Origin: Candidatus Gastranaerophilales bacterium
GTDB lineage: Bacteria > Cyanobacteriota > Vampirovibrionia > Gastranaerophilales > Gastranaerophilaceae
DNA length: 64,000 nt
Direction of reading: 5' to 3'
Assembly (NCBI GenBank): GCA_944324425.1
Contig: CALUWE010000007.1
Coordinates: 39,174 to 103,173, forward strand
The notes below the pieces were generated by a model. The model was not told where the DNA came from and did not search any database. It saw only the letters and a program-made list of their open reading frames with translations. The stretch's first letter is position 1; the number at the start of each line of letters is the position of its first letter. The translations under genes and the position numbers were made by a program. Positions 32,680-42,532 of the stretch are shown piece by piece.

Positions 32680-35600
32680 ATGAGCAATCGTTCCAAATTG
32701 GGAATCAACAAAAAAAGAATCACTGCATTCTTGGCTTTACTAAGCTTTATTTCTTATATGCCGGTAAGCTGTCTTCCAGCATTTGCAATGGATATAGCAC
32801 CGGATACACTTCCGAACCTTAATAATGCGGTTAACGGCAACGTTAATATTGACAGTATAGATTCAAACAAAATGAACGTAAATGTTATTGGCGGCAAAGG
32901 AACTGTTGGTCAATTCGATTGGAATTCATTCAATGTTGGTAAAGACGCAACCGTTAACTGGGTATTCAATGCTAACAACCAAACAGCATTGAACAGAGTT
33001 TTAAACGGCGGCGGCATGTCATATATATATGGTAAATTGACCGAATCAGCAGGCACAGGCTGCCCTTCTTGTGTTAACACAAGTAAAGTTATTTTAATCA
33101 ACCCGTCAGGTATTTTATTTGGCAACGGCTCACAAGTTGACTTAAACTCATTCACAGCTTCAACATATGATATTAAAGGTGTTAAAAACCTTAGTGAATT
33201 GACGGAAGAACAACTGAAAGATTATGCCGGAGTTGGCGGCACAACAGGAACATTGTTCGACATTGCAGGATATAACAAAACGGTTTCATTTGTTGCAAAC
33301 GACAATATGGTTGACGGCAACGGATATATTACCGGTGATGCAACAGGTACAAAATTAGCTTCAATTATTGCAGACGGTGCATCAATCAAAGCAAACAAAA
33401 CAGTAGCAATGGTTGGTAACAAAATTGATATTTCAAATTCAGATATCAGAACAACTTATTCAAGCACTCCCAACACATCAAACGCTACTCAAACAAGATC
33501 AAACGTTAAATTAGTTACAGGCGATGGAGTTAACTTCTACTACACATCAGCAGGCAACATTGATAATAACGTTACAACAACAGCTTCTGCCGCTAAAACA
33601 TCAGGCCAAGAATACGGCATTAATATTAAAGATTCAGAAATCAGAACCGGTAACTTCTTAGCATACAACGGTGTTAAAGACAACGGCAAAATTGATATTC
33701 AAAATTCAACAGTTTATTCTAAAAAATTATTAGGTACCGATACAACAGTGAACGGTACAGCTTATGATGCAACTGAAACAGGTACAAACGGCAATATCCA
33801 AATTTCATCAAAAGGCACTGTAAGCATTGCTGATTCAAATATTCAAACAACAAACGATTCAGACAAAGCTGCAGATATCGGATACGGCAATTTAACAATT
33901 TCAGGTAACGAAGGCGTTACAATTAAAAATACACAAGTAAGAACTGCAGACACAACAAAAAATGACAACACAACCAATATTACTGCAGGCAACATTTCAA
34001 TTTCATCATCAAACGGAAATGTTAATTTAATTCAAGATAAACCGACAAGCGGCGTTCCTTCAGTTGACGGTAAATATGATACAACAGCTATCGTTGCTTC
34101 AGGTAACTTGGAAATCAACGCAAAAGACAGCGTAAATGTTGACGGTTATGACAAAATTCAAGCAGTTGGCTATGAATATGCAACCGATACGGACAGAACA
34201 ATCACAATCAATGCAAACAATGCAAACTTCAAAAATACATTGTTGAATGCTAAAAATGCAATTGTTAACGCAGGCAACAAAATTGATATGAATAAAACAA
34301 CGGTTGTTGCGGACAACACAAAATTATACGGTGCAGACACAACAATTGATAATTCATTACTCCAATACAAAGACTTGGCATTCTACGATGCAAATAAATC
34401 AAAAACAAATAATGTAACAATTAAAAACAATACAACATTTAACGATAAAGATTCCGAAGTATTGAAAATTTCAACAAACGGAAACTTAACACTTGATAAC
34501 GCTAACTTAAATAAACAAGCATACGGCTCAACAACCGTTTCAAACCAAAAAGCAATCAGCCTTGAATCAACAAAAGGCAACATTTCAATTCAAAACGGCT
34601 CAAATGTTGTAACATCAAACGGTGCATTTACGGCAGATGCTAAAAACGGTTCAATCAATGTTAGCGATTCAAATGTATATGCAACAACAGGCAATGTCGG
34701 CTTAACCGCTAAAAATAATATCGCTGTTAAAGATTCAAGCGTTTGGGCTAACAATGGTGATATGAATGTAATTTCAACCGCAGGCAAAGTAACTGCAAAC
34801 GGTTCTGAAATTATTGCTGAAGGCGGAAATACAGTTATCGACCAAGCTCTCTCAATGAATATTGATGAAGATTTTGCAAATTCAACAGTTGGTTCAACAA
34901 ATAAATTATCATTAATTTCGGATGCCGACATAACAGGAACACAATTATCTGCCGGCACAGGCAAAATTAATGATTATACAGACCTTATTTCATTAAATAA
35001 TGATGACATCAACACCCACTTCATCTTTGCAGGTGCATTAGTTGAAGCCGGCAATGATATTTCAATCACAGACCTTGCTTCTGCAAACAAAGTTGATTTT
35101 GTTGCAGGCAATAATATCAACCTTGCAAGCACCGTTGATATGACATTGACGGACGTTACAACAAAGGCAGGCAACAATGCAAACATTGCAGCAGCAGGCA
35201 AACTTACAACAGATAATTATGAAATCTTGGGCGGCAAGAAAACAACCTTATCAGGTAAAACAGTTACAACCGCAAAAGATACAGTAATTAAAACAAACCA
35301 AAACAAATTGGCTGTTAACGCTGAAGGTGCAATAGATATTGCAGTTACAGGTGTTACAAATACCAAAAACGGTCTTGAAATTAACGCCGATGTAAATACA
35401 TCAAAAGGTTCAGATCCTCTTGAAGGCAAGACAGTTAAAGTTAATGCTCAAGACGGCACGCTTGCAATTTCAAAAATTAAAGCTGATACATTAGATATCA
35501 AAGCAAACAAAATCCTCAAAGCTGATACTACAATTTCAAAAGATACCGATAATGTTGGTGCTATGGTTGAAGCAGGCGCTGATATTGATAACAAAGGCTA

Positions 35601-36507
35601 TATTGAAGTCAGAACCGATGGCGGTTTCAACTTAGATGCAACAACAGATTACAACGAAGGCAACAAAGATATCTATACAGGCGGCAACTACGGCACAACA
35701 ATTGATCAAGACACGGTTGCAGTTGGTGATAAATATGACAAAGTAACTGACGTTGACAAAACGACAACAGTTGAAAAAGAACTTATCAATTCAGAAACAA
35801 TTAAAGGTGAAGAAATCAGCAGAACAGAAACAGAAAGAACTCCTGTTGGCGACCCTGTTATTACAACAGAAAGAGAAGACAATGTTAAAGGGCCTAACGG
35901 TGAAGACGGTTATACAATAACAACGACAACCGAACAAGAATATGAAGTAACAACAGAAGTTACATATGATGCAACAAAAGAAGATACATATAAACAAACT
36001 GAAGTTACTGAAACAACAACAGAAACAACAACATATCAAGATTACGAAACAACTACAAAAACAAGAGATGAACAGCACATTGCAACATTAAATAAAGAAG
36101 AACAAAACGGCTTCGTCCTTGTTTACGGTAAAGGTTCAACAGATAAAACAACAGAATCAAAAGTTGTCGATGTTAATACTTCAACAGAAACATCAAGAGT
36201 TGAACTTGAAAACAAAGTAGTTAAAACACCTACAACAATCACGGAAACAATTACATCAAAAGACATTGACGTTAAAAAAGATGTCGTATTCTGTGAATAT
36301 GAAGATGAAGTAATTCCTGATATGGCCGATCCTGATGTTGATCCTTCAAGCCTTGTTAAAATCCCTCGTCATTCAGAAGGCATCAGCAACCAAGCTCCCG
36401 TACAAAATGACTTAGCTGATACGACAGCAACAGTAGTAGCGGCAGCAGCAAGACTTCAAATAGATGAAGAAAACGAAGAAGACAGCGACGAAGGCTTATT
36501 GGAATAA
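32680..36507 (+). CDS. Two-partner secretion exoprotein (TpsA, filamentous-hemagglutinin-like)
   Basis: 1,275 residues from the second of two adjacent ATGs (AAAGGA spaced 6 bases). A signal peptide (basic N-region, hydrophobic core to PAFAM, about residue 36), then the TPS domain with the hallmark FDWNSFNVGKDATVNWVFNA, NRVLNG and VILINPSGILFGNGSQVDLN. A long beta-helix of imperfect Asn/Thr-rich repeats follows to about residue 1,000. The last ~250 residues are Thr/Glu rich (TTTEQEYEVTTEVTYD) and contain one Cys, perhaps a C-terminal retention or stalk region. Expected at the cell surface as an adhesin; it is exported by the divergent TpsB. Confidence 0.92.
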   Translation: MSNRSKLGINKKRITAFLALLSFISYMPVSCLPAFAMDIAPDTLPNLNNAVNGNVNIDSIDSNKMNVNVIGGKGTVGQFDWNSFNVGKDATVNWVFNANNQTALNRVLNGGGMSYIYGKLTESAGTGCPSCVNTSKVILINPSGILFGNGSQVDLNSFTASTYDIKGVKNLSELTEEQLKDYAGVGGTTGTLFDIAGYNKTVSFVANDNMVDGNGYITGDATGTKLASIIADGASIKANKTVAMVGNKIDISNSDIRTTYSSTPNTSNATQTRSNVKLVTGDGVNFYYTSAGNIDNNVTTTASAAKTSGQEYGINIKDSEIRTGNFLAYNGVKDNGKIDIQNSTVYSKKLLGTDTTVNGTAYDATETGTNGNIQISSKGTVSIADSNIQTTNDSDKAADIGYGNLTISGNEGVTIKNTQVRTADTTKNDNTTNITAGNISISSSNGNVNLIQDKPTSGVPSVDGKYDTTAIVASGNLEINAKDSVNVDGYDKIQAVGYEYATDTDRTITINANNANFKNTLLNAKNAIVNAGNKIDMNKTTVVADNTKLYGADTTIDNSLLQYKDLAFYDANKSKTNNVTIKNNTTFNDKDSEVLKISTNGNLTLDNANLNKQAYGSTTVSNQKAISLESTKGNISIQNGSNVVTSNGAFTADAKNGSINVSDSNVYATTGNVGLTAKNNIAVKDSSVWANNGDMNVISTAGKVTANGSEIIAEGGNTVIDQALSMNIDEDFANSTVGSTNKLSLISDADITGTQLSAGTGKINDYTDLISLNNDDINTHFIFAGALVEAGNDISITDLASANKVDFVAGNNINLASTVDMTLTDVTTKAGNNANIAAAGKLTTDNYEILGGKKTTLSGKTVTTAKDTVIKTNQNKLAVNAEGAIDIAVTGVTNTKNGLEINADVNTSKGSDPLEGKTVKVNAQDGTLAISKIKADTLDIKANKILKADTTISKDTDNVGAMVEAGADIDNKGYIEVRTDGGFNLDATTDYNEGNKDIYTGGNYGTTIDQDTVAVGDKYDKVTDVDKTTTVEKELINSETIKGEEISRTETERTPVGDPVITTEREDNVKGPNGEDGYTITTTTEQEYEVTTEVTYDATKEDTYKQTEVTETTTETTTYQDYETTTKTRDEQHIATLNKEEQNGFVLVYGKGSTDKTTESKVVDVNTSTETSRVELENKVVKTPTTITETITSKDIDVKKDVVFCEYEDEVIPDMADPDVDPSSLVKIPRHSEGISNQAPVQNDLADTTATVVAAAARLQIDEENEEDSDEGLLE

Positions 36508-36528
36508 TTTTCAAATAAGAATAAACAA

Positions 36529-36559
36529 AAAGCGGAAGTGAAATGCTTCCGCTTTTTTA
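36529..36559 (+). terminator. Terminator of the TpsA gene
   Basis: Perfect 8-bp stem AGCGGAAG/CTTCCGCT with a 7-base loop, followed by a T run. Confidence 0.85.
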
Positions 36560-36645
36560 TTCTCTTATAATGTTAAGAATTCTTATATATTTTACATAAA
36601 ATGGGCTTTTGTATTAAAATTGCTATTATAATGCACAAAGAGAGT

Positions 36646-38709
36646 ATGTTTCAAACTAAAAAATATAAAATTGCTGCCGCATTTTTTATAATGCTTGCTC
36701 TTTGTGCGCAAACAGTCCCCATTTTGGCGGCTCCTTCCCAAAGAACAATTCAGGCGTCAAGAGATGTTGTTTCTAATCCGACAAATGAAACCGTTAACAA
36801 ATACGTAAAAATGATGCTAAAGGAATATAAAAAAGAAAGAAGAGCCGGCAATTTTGAAGAAGCTGCGGATTATCTCAGATCTGCACTGTACTTTTTAAAA
36901 CAAATGCCCGGCGAAAAAGGGAAATATGACGATACTCTCGAAAAGCTTAATAAATTAATTGAAGAACAGGGATTGGATAATTCGCAATTTGCAAGGCTGG
37001 AATTAGCAAAAACTCTTTACCTTGAAGGTAAATATTTTGCCGCAGGGTACGAATTTGCCAACCTTTTACAAGAAGAATATGAAACTGATCTTTGTTTTGA
37101 ATATTTAGGTGATATTGCAAGGAAATTAAACCAAGAAGATGCTTCTTTCCTTTTTTATAAAAAGGCTGTTGAAGTCAACCCCGATAATTTAAATGCCAAG
37201 TACAAATATGCAAATGCGCTTTTAAAAAGGGGGGAATCTTCAGATGCCATTTATTATTTTGAAGAAGTTATCGAGGGGACAAACTCTGAAGGCATTATAA
37301 ATGAAATTATAAATATTTTTATGGTAAGGGCAAATAATAATCCCGACGATGAAAATAATTACGGAATTTTGGGTTTGGCATATCAAAAATTGGGGCAATA
37401 TGACAAAACCTATCAATTATTGAAGAAATCTTTAATGATAAATCCGAATGATATTTTTCTTCAATATTATTTGGGAAATCTGCTGTTTGACGTTCAGGAA
37501 TATTCTTTTGCCGATGAAATCTATTCCGAAATATTGGAGGATAACCCATATGAATCGCAAATAAGAATTTCAAGAGCAAAGGCATACTTGGCAATGAAAG
37601 AGTATGAAAAAGCCATAAAAGACTACCAGATTGTTCTTGCAATGTATCCCGACAGTCTTCAGGCCCAATATGGCCTATATTGTGTTTTGAAGGACAGATT
37701 GCCGTTAGATAAAATAGTTAATCTTTTTTATCCGATAGAACCCGATTTTAAACTCACTTACGAAGGCTACGACAATTTGGGTTATTTTGCAAACAAACTT
37801 GGAAATTCTATTGATGCGGTTGTATTTTTCGAAAAATCTTTATCTTTAAATTCAAAGTCTGAAACCTCTTATATTGAATTATACAAGCTATATCAGCTTT
37901 TAGGGCAAAACGATAAGGCAAAAACAATTTTGCAGAAAGCATATAAAATTTTCCCTAAAAATGAAGAAATAATTGAACTTTATTCGGCTTTAAATTCCGA
38001 TAAGGTTGATGAAAAAAATAATTTAGCGCTATCCTATTTAAATGAAGGCGAGTACAAAAAGGCAATTACGGTTTATAATCAAATTGAGCCGAAAACTGCG
38101 GAAACTTACGAAGCTATCGGTAATTGTTACAGACAATTGGGAGATTTTAAATCAGCGGTTACATATTACAACAAGGCTTTAGGAATTAATCCCGATAACA
38201 CAGAAACATACTATGCGCTTGGTGTAACATATCTTGAAGCAAACAATATGCAAAAAGCAAAACAAGCCTTTGAAACTTCTCTGCAAAAAGATTCAAGAAA
38301 TATAAAATCCAAAAAAATGCTTGCATTTATTGAGCAAAAAGAAGTTATTAAAAGTATAGATTTGGCATATGATTTCTACGAAAAAAAAGATTTCAGAAGC
38401 GCTCTTAAATATTTGAATAAAGCTGTTGAGACATTCCCGAATGACCCGAAAGTTTATTATTACAGAGGCCTTACAAAAGAATCATTGGGCGACATAAAAG
38501 GTGCCGCTAATGACTTTAGAGAAACGATTAAAATAGACAGAAATTATTATGTTGCATACTACAAATTGGCAGAATCTCTTGAAAAAATCGGCAAACAAAG
38601 AGAAGCTCTTTTTATGTATGAGAAGTTTTTGGGAGCGGAAAATATCGACCAAAACTTAATGAAAAAGGCTGAACAAAAAGTTTTAGATTTGGGCGCTAAA
38701 TATTATTAA
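36646..38709 (+). CDS. Exported TPR-repeat protein
   Basis: 687 residues from the ATG at 36646, chosen because it starts directly with a clean signal peptide (MFQTKKYKIAAAFFIMLALC, ending near ILAA). In-frame ATGs at 36601 and 36631 would add up to 15 residues, and a TATAAT box lies over the latter. The mature protein is almost wholly TPR repeats from about residue 90, e.g. SFLFYKKAVEVNPDNLNAKY and AVTYYNKALGINPDNTETYY. Probably a periplasmic or outer-membrane-associated scaffold. It is followed by kdsB after 10 bases. Confidence 0.85.
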   Translation: MFQTKKYKIAAAFFIMLALCAQTVPILAAPSQRTIQASRDVVSNPTNETVNKYVKMMLKEYKKERRAGNFEEAADYLRSALYFLKQMPGEKGKYDDTLEKLNKLIEEQGLDNSQFARLELAKTLYLEGKYFAAGYEFANLLQEEYETDLCFEYLGDIARKLNQEDASFLFYKKAVEVNPDNLNAKYKYANALLKRGESSDAIYYFEEVIEGTNSEGIINEIINIFMVRANNNPDDENNYGILGLAYQKLGQYDKTYQLLKKSLMINPNDIFLQYYLGNLLFDVQEYSFADEIYSEILEDNPYESQIRISRAKAYLAMKEYEKAIKDYQIVLAMYPDSLQAQYGLYCVLKDRLPLDKIVNLFYPIEPDFKLTYEGYDNLGYFANKLGNSIDAVVFFEKSLSLNSKSETSYIELYKLYQLLGQNDKAKTILQKAYKIFPKNEEIIELYSALNSDKVDEKNNLALSYLNEGEYKKAITVYNQIEPKTAETYEAIGNCYRQLGDFKSAVTYYNKALGINPDNTETYYALGVTYLEANNMQKAKQAFETSLQKDSRNIKSKKMLAFIEQKEVIKSIDLAYDFYEKKDFRSALKYLNKAVETFPNDPKVYYYRGLTKESLGDIKGAANDFRETIKIDRNYYVAYYKLAESLEKIGKQREALFMYEKFLGAENIDQNLMKKAEQKVLDLGAKYY

Positions 38710-38719
38710 AGGAAGTTTT

Positions 38720-39460
38720 ATGGTACAGGATAAAATAGAAAAGACTGCGGTGATTATTCCCGCAAGATTAAATTCGACAAGATTAAAAAATAAATTATTG
38801 TTAACGGTTAATGATAAACCTGTCATTCAATACGTATATGAGAGTGCAAAGAAAGCAAAATTAACTTCAAAAGTTATAATAGCAACTGACAGCGAAGAAA
38901 TTTTTAATATAGCTAAACAATTCGGAGCCGATGTTGAAATGACATCCGTTGATCACAAATCGGGTTCGGACAGAATTGCGGAGGTTGCAAAAAGACACCC
39001 TGAATTTGAATATATTTTAAATATGCAAGGCGATGAGCCTGAAATAACTCCCGAAGTTATTGACAGCGCAATAGACGCTATTCAAAATACGGATTCAGAT
39101 ATTTCAACATTGGTTAGAAAAATAACCGATAAAGAGCAAATTGAAAGTCCTAACTGTGTAAAATGTGTTTTTGATAAAAATTGCAATGCTCTTTATTTTT
39201 CAAGATACCCTATTCCATATCCAAGAAATGCTGAATTTGCGGTCTATTATGCGCATATTGGAATGTATGCCTATAAAAGAGCTGCACTGTTAAAAATGAC
39301 ATCACTGGAACAGGCCGGAATTGAAAAAACCGAATCTTTAGAGCAACTAAGAGCGCTATATAACGGTATGAGAATAAAGGTGATTATAACCGATTTGAAC
39401 CCGACCGGAATTGATACAATTGAAGATTTTAATAAATTTAAATTTGCAAACCAAAAATAA
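38720..39460 (+). CDS. kdsB: CMP-KDO synthetase (3-deoxy-manno-octulosonate cytidylyltransferase)
   Basis: 246 residues; activates KDO as CMP-KDO for lipid A-core assembly. Family motifs: IIPARLNSTRLKNKLLL, ATDSEEIFNIAKQFGADVEM, SGSDRIAEVAK, ILNMQGDEPEI and HIGMYAYKRAALLKM. AAGGAAG precedes the ATG. It indicates a KDO-containing LPS and thus a diderm envelope. It lies 10 bases after the TPR gene. Confidence 0.94.
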   Translation: MVQDKIEKTAVIIPARLNSTRLKNKLLLTVNDKPVIQYVYESAKKAKLTSKVIIATDSEEIFNIAKQFGADVEMTSVDHKSGSDRIAEVAKRHPEFEYILNMQGDEPEITPEVIDSAIDAIQNTDSDISTLVRKITDKEQIESPNCVKCVFDKNCNALYFSRYPIPYPRNAEFAVYYAHIGMYAYKRAALLKMTSLEQAGIEKTESLEQLRALYNGMRIKVIITDLNPTGIDTIEDFNKFKFANQK

Positions 39461-39477
39461 TCTATAATAAGCATAAA

Positions 39478-39505
39478 AAAAGACCTGAATTATTCAGGTC
39501 TTTTT
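39478..39505. terminator. Bidirectional terminator between kdsB and pilin gene
   Basis: 9-bp perfect stem AGACCTGAA/TTCAGGTCT with a 3-base loop, preceded by As and followed by seven Ts; serves both convergent genes. Confidence 0.85.
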
Positions 39506-39522
39506 TTGCTGTTTTTAAAACT

Positions 39523-39822
39523 TTATGTACCGCTACCGCCGCCTGTAGGATTATTGTTATCAGAACTTGAGTCACCTTTGTAATCGCAAGTGTTATTGGT
39601 TTCATTCCAATCGAAACCTTCGCCCATCGCTTTACAAGCGTTTCTACCGGCGTTTTCAGCACCAACACCAACAGTATCAGCCGCACCTCTTAAAGCGCCG
39701 CCTATGTTGTTACCTAACAACTGTAACGCAGCGATTGCAACAACCGCAACCATGGCAAGAATAAGTGCATATTCAATTAAGCTCTGTGCTTTCTTTTTGG
39801 TATTTAGTAAAACTAGTCTCAT
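39523..39822 (-). CDS. Flp/type IVb-like pilin
   Basis: 99 residues. A short basic leader (MRLVLLNTKKKA) is followed by QSLIEYALILAMVAVVAIAA, a pilin signature with Glu at +5 and Tyr at +6 and a single hydrophobic helix. The mature C-terminus is short, Gly/Asn/Ser rich, with two Cys about 18 residues apart that could form a disulfide loop (CKAMGEGFDWNETNNTC). It is probably assembled by a Tad-type machine encoded elsewhere; no prepilin peptidase or ATPase lies in the window. Confidence 0.78.
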   Translation of the reverse strand: MRLVLLNTKKKAQSLIEYALILAMVAVVAIAALQLLGNNIGGALRGAADTVGVGAENAGRNACKAMGEGFDWNETNNTCDYKGDSSSDNNNPTGGGSGT

Positions 39823-39980
39823 ATGTCAACAACCTTTTTAATTAATAACTTTTAATTGAATCCTATCATATTTTTGGCTTGAAGTAAATAAATAAAACTC
39901 AAACTACACCATATTATGTATTATGCCACATATTTCAGACTATTAACAAAATGCTTTACAAATATTCATATCGCAAGCAA

Positions 39981-40010
39981 AAAAAACGGGCCTCAAATTT
40001 GAGGCCCATA
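39981..40010 (-). terminator. Terminator of rpsP
   Basis: 20-base perfect palindrome GGGCCTCAAATTTGAGGCCC (39988-40007) followed on the minus strand by G and a run of Ts. Confidence 0.8.
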
Positions 40011-40027
40011 AAGTGTTCTTTTTAAAC

Positions 40028-40405
40028 CTAGTTTTGCGCTTCTTCCGCAGGAGCTTCAGAGCTTTCAGCGGCAGCTGCAGCTGCTTCAGCTTCTTTTTGT
40101 TTTTGTTCTTCCAATTTAGCCTGAGCTTTTCTTGAAAGTTTAACTTCAGTTTTTTTGTTGTAAACAAGAGCGCCGTTTTCATCACAGTTTTTAATTAAGT
40201 ATTGAACTGTTTCTGAAACTTGTGCGCCTTTTTTAACCCAATTAAGAGCGCTTTCTTTATTTAATTTCATTTCTTTTGTTTTAGGATTGTAGTGTCCTAA
40301 TTCTTCAATAGGAGCACCTTCTCTTTTGTTTCTTGAATCAATAACGATGATTCTGTATGTAGGGTTCTTTTTATAACCTAATCTTTTAAGTCTGATTTTA
40401 ACCAC
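40028..40405 (-). CDS. rpsP: 30S ribosomal protein S16
   Basis: 125 residues; the conserved core is the first 85 (MVKIRLKRLGYKKNPTYRI, VIDSRNKREGAPIEELGHYN). The Ala/Glu/Gln-rich tail of about 40 residues exceeds the usual 80-90-residue bacterial S16. It is a single-gene unit here, without the rimM-trmD-rplS neighbours seen in many bacteria. Confidence 0.95.
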   Translation of the reverse strand: MVKIRLKRLGYKKNPTYRIIVIDSRNKREGAPIEELGHYNPKTKEMKLNKESALNWVKKGAQVSETVQYLIKNCDENGALVYNKKTEVKLSRKAQAKLEEQKQKEAEAAAAAAESSEAPAEEAQN

Positions 40406-40614
40406 TTTTTGTTGTCTTTCTTTTATCTGTTAACTTAATATTATGAAAACACAAAGAAAGTTTGATTGCAAGCATTTTTAAAAGAGTTTTTTAAAATTTG
40501 TCAATATTTTTTTAATATTTGTTTAAAAACCACATCCTGCATGCATTTAACCTGTTTTGCATGTATTGAAAACGGGTTTGTGAAGGGTGGTATCATAAAA
40601 ATTTCAGAAATTTC

Positions 40615-42456
40615 CTATTCAACCGTAACCGATTTTGCAAGGTTTCTCGGTTGATCAACGTCTTTTCCTAAGTATTCCGCTATATGATATGCTAAAAGCT
40701 GTAATATAACTATATTTAGGGCAGGAGACACCATATCCGAAATATCAGGTATTAAGACATAGTCATCAAACAGGTTTTGATGTTTTTCGTCAATATAATT
40801 TGCAACACCGATTAATTTTGCCTGTCTTGCATAAGCTTCTTCGCAGTTTGACATAACTTTATCATAAACTCTGCCCCTGTTTAAAACGGCAAGAACCGGC
40901 ATGGTTTCATCCAGCATTGCAATCGGGCCATGCTTCAATTCGCCCGCAGGATATCCTGTTGCGTTAATATAGCTGATTTCTTTTAGCTTCAGAGCACCCT
41001 CCAAGGCTGTCGGGTAATTAATTCCACGTGCTATGAAAATGAAATTTTTATAACTTGAATATTTTTTTGCAATTTCTTTTATTTTGGAAGTGTTGGCCAA
41101 AACCCCTTCTAATTTTGCAGGAAGCGTCATTAATTCATGCTTGATTTCTCTTACTTTGTCAGAGTTTATATTAAGGGTTTCTGCCGTATAAATAGCAAAT
41201 AAGTACAAAGATAACAATTGAGCTATATAAGATTTTGTAGCGGCAACAGAAACTTCAATGCCTGCATTTACATGCAGCAAACTGTCTGATAATCTTGCAA
41301 GAAGACTTTCTTTTCTGTTTGTAATGATTACAACATGAGAACCTTTTTCTCTGACTTGTTTTATTGCCGTTATTGTATCTGCGGTTTCACCTGATTGGGA
41401 AATGCCTATAACAAGAGTTTTTTCGTCTGCAATTGTAGTTCTGTATATGTACTCACTTGATGGTTCAACATCAACGGGGATCCCCGTTAATTCTTCTATA
41501 ACATATTTGCCCACTAACCCCGCATGAAGGCTTGTTCCGCAAGCAATAATCTGAATTCTGTTTATATTTTTCAATTGTTCGCAATTAAGCTTAATGTCAT
41601 CCAAGACGATTTTATCAATTTCATTCTTGAGTTTATCCTGCAGAATGTTTCTCACAACATCCGGCTGTTCGTGGATTTCTTTTAACATAAAATGCTTATA
41701 GCCCATTTTAGACAGCGCCATTGGCTCAAACGGCAAATATTCAATTTTGTTGTTTGCAAGTGTGCCGTCAGGGTTATAAATTGTAATTTTATCTTTTGTA
41801 ACTTTTACAATTTGATCATCATTCAGATAAATTGCCTTTTTGGTGTATTTAATAATGGCGGGAATGTCAGATGCTAAAAAGTTTTCACCATCTCCAACAC
41901 CAACAATTAAAGGTGCATTTTTTCTTGTTGCAACAATATTAAAAGGTTCATTTTTGTGCATAACACAAAATGCCCAAGCGCCTCTTAATTGCTTTGTCGC
42001 ATTGCTTACAGCCTCTTTTAAATCGTGGCATTTTCCGTATTCCGTTGCAATTAAGTGTGCCGCAACTTCGGTGTCTGTTTGAGATTTAAACTCACATCCT
42101 TTTTGAATTAAAGTTTCTTTTATTTCTTTATAATTTTCAATAATGCCGTTATGAACAAGGGTTAAGCCCCCGCAATTACAGCAATGAGGGTGTGCATTTA
42201 CCATGGTAGGAAGCCCGTGTGTTGCCCATCTTATGTGGCCTATGCCCATATTGGAATCAATTTTTTCTTTTGGCTCATTTCTTAATGTTTGAATAAGGTT
42301 TAACAATTTCCCCGGTGCTTTAAAAATATTTATTTCGTTTTTTGTCATTAAAGCAACACCCGAAGAATCATAGCCCCTGTATTCAAGATGGCTTAACCCG
42401 TCAATTAAAATGTCAACTGCGCTTTTATCGCCTACATATCCTACTATTCCGCACAT
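40615..42456 (-). CDS. glmS: Glutamine--fructose-6-phosphate aminotransferase
   Basis: 613 residues, full length. Makes glucosamine-6-phosphate for peptidoglycan and LPS. N-terminal glutaminase with catalytic Cys2 (MCGIVGYVG) and GIGHIRWATHGLPTMVNAHP; two SIS isomerase domains with CGTSLHAGLVGKYVIE and SQSGETADTITAI; C-terminal DQPRNLAKSVTVE. It is the third gene of a minus-strand run (glycosyltransferase, mtnA, glmS), 76 bases after mtnA. No glmS ribozyme could be recognised in the leader. Confidence 0.97.
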   Translation of the reverse strand: MCGIVGYVGDKSAVDILIDGLSHLEYRGYDSSGVALMTKNEINIFKAPGKLLNLIQTLRNEPKEKIDSNMGIGHIRWATHGLPTMVNAHPHCCNCGGLTLVHNGIIENYKEIKETLIQKGCEFKSQTDTEVAAHLIATEYGKCHDLKEAVSNATKQLRGAWAFCVMHKNEPFNIVATRKNAPLIVGVGDGENFLASDIPAIIKYTKKAIYLNDDQIVKVTKDKITIYNPDGTLANNKIEYLPFEPMALSKMGYKHFMLKEIHEQPDVVRNILQDKLKNEIDKIVLDDIKLNCEQLKNINRIQIIACGTSLHAGLVGKYVIEELTGIPVDVEPSSEYIYRTTIADEKTLVIGISQSGETADTITAIKQVREKGSHVVIITNRKESLLARLSDSLLHVNAGIEVSVAATKSYIAQLLSLYLFAIYTAETLNINSDKVREIKHELMTLPAKLEGVLANTSKIKEIAKKYSSYKNFIFIARGINYPTALEGALKLKEISYINATGYPAGELKHGPIAMLDETMPVLAVLNRGRVYDKVMSNCEEAYARQAKLIGVANYIDEKHQNLFDDYVLIPDISDMVSPALNIVILQLLAYHIAEYLGKDVDQPRNLAKSVTVE

Positions 42457-42532
42457 ATTTTTAAATTAATCCTTTTGTTAAATATGTATAAATTCTATTA
42501 TGCAATTAGCCCATTTGCAAATTAAGATTTAA

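Noticed and set aside
32910..36078. Several long antisense frames (up to 124 codons) within the TpsA gene.
   Set aside because: They arise from the repetitive Asn/Thr/Ala-coding composition of the sense gene; none has a start region or sequence pattern of a real protein.
40406..42532. A glmS ribozyme in the glmS leader or a trailing RNA after glmS.
   Set aside because: The leader after mtnA is only 76 bases and the region 40406-40614 shows only AT-rich sequence with a weak imperfect hairpin; no ribozyme core was recognised.
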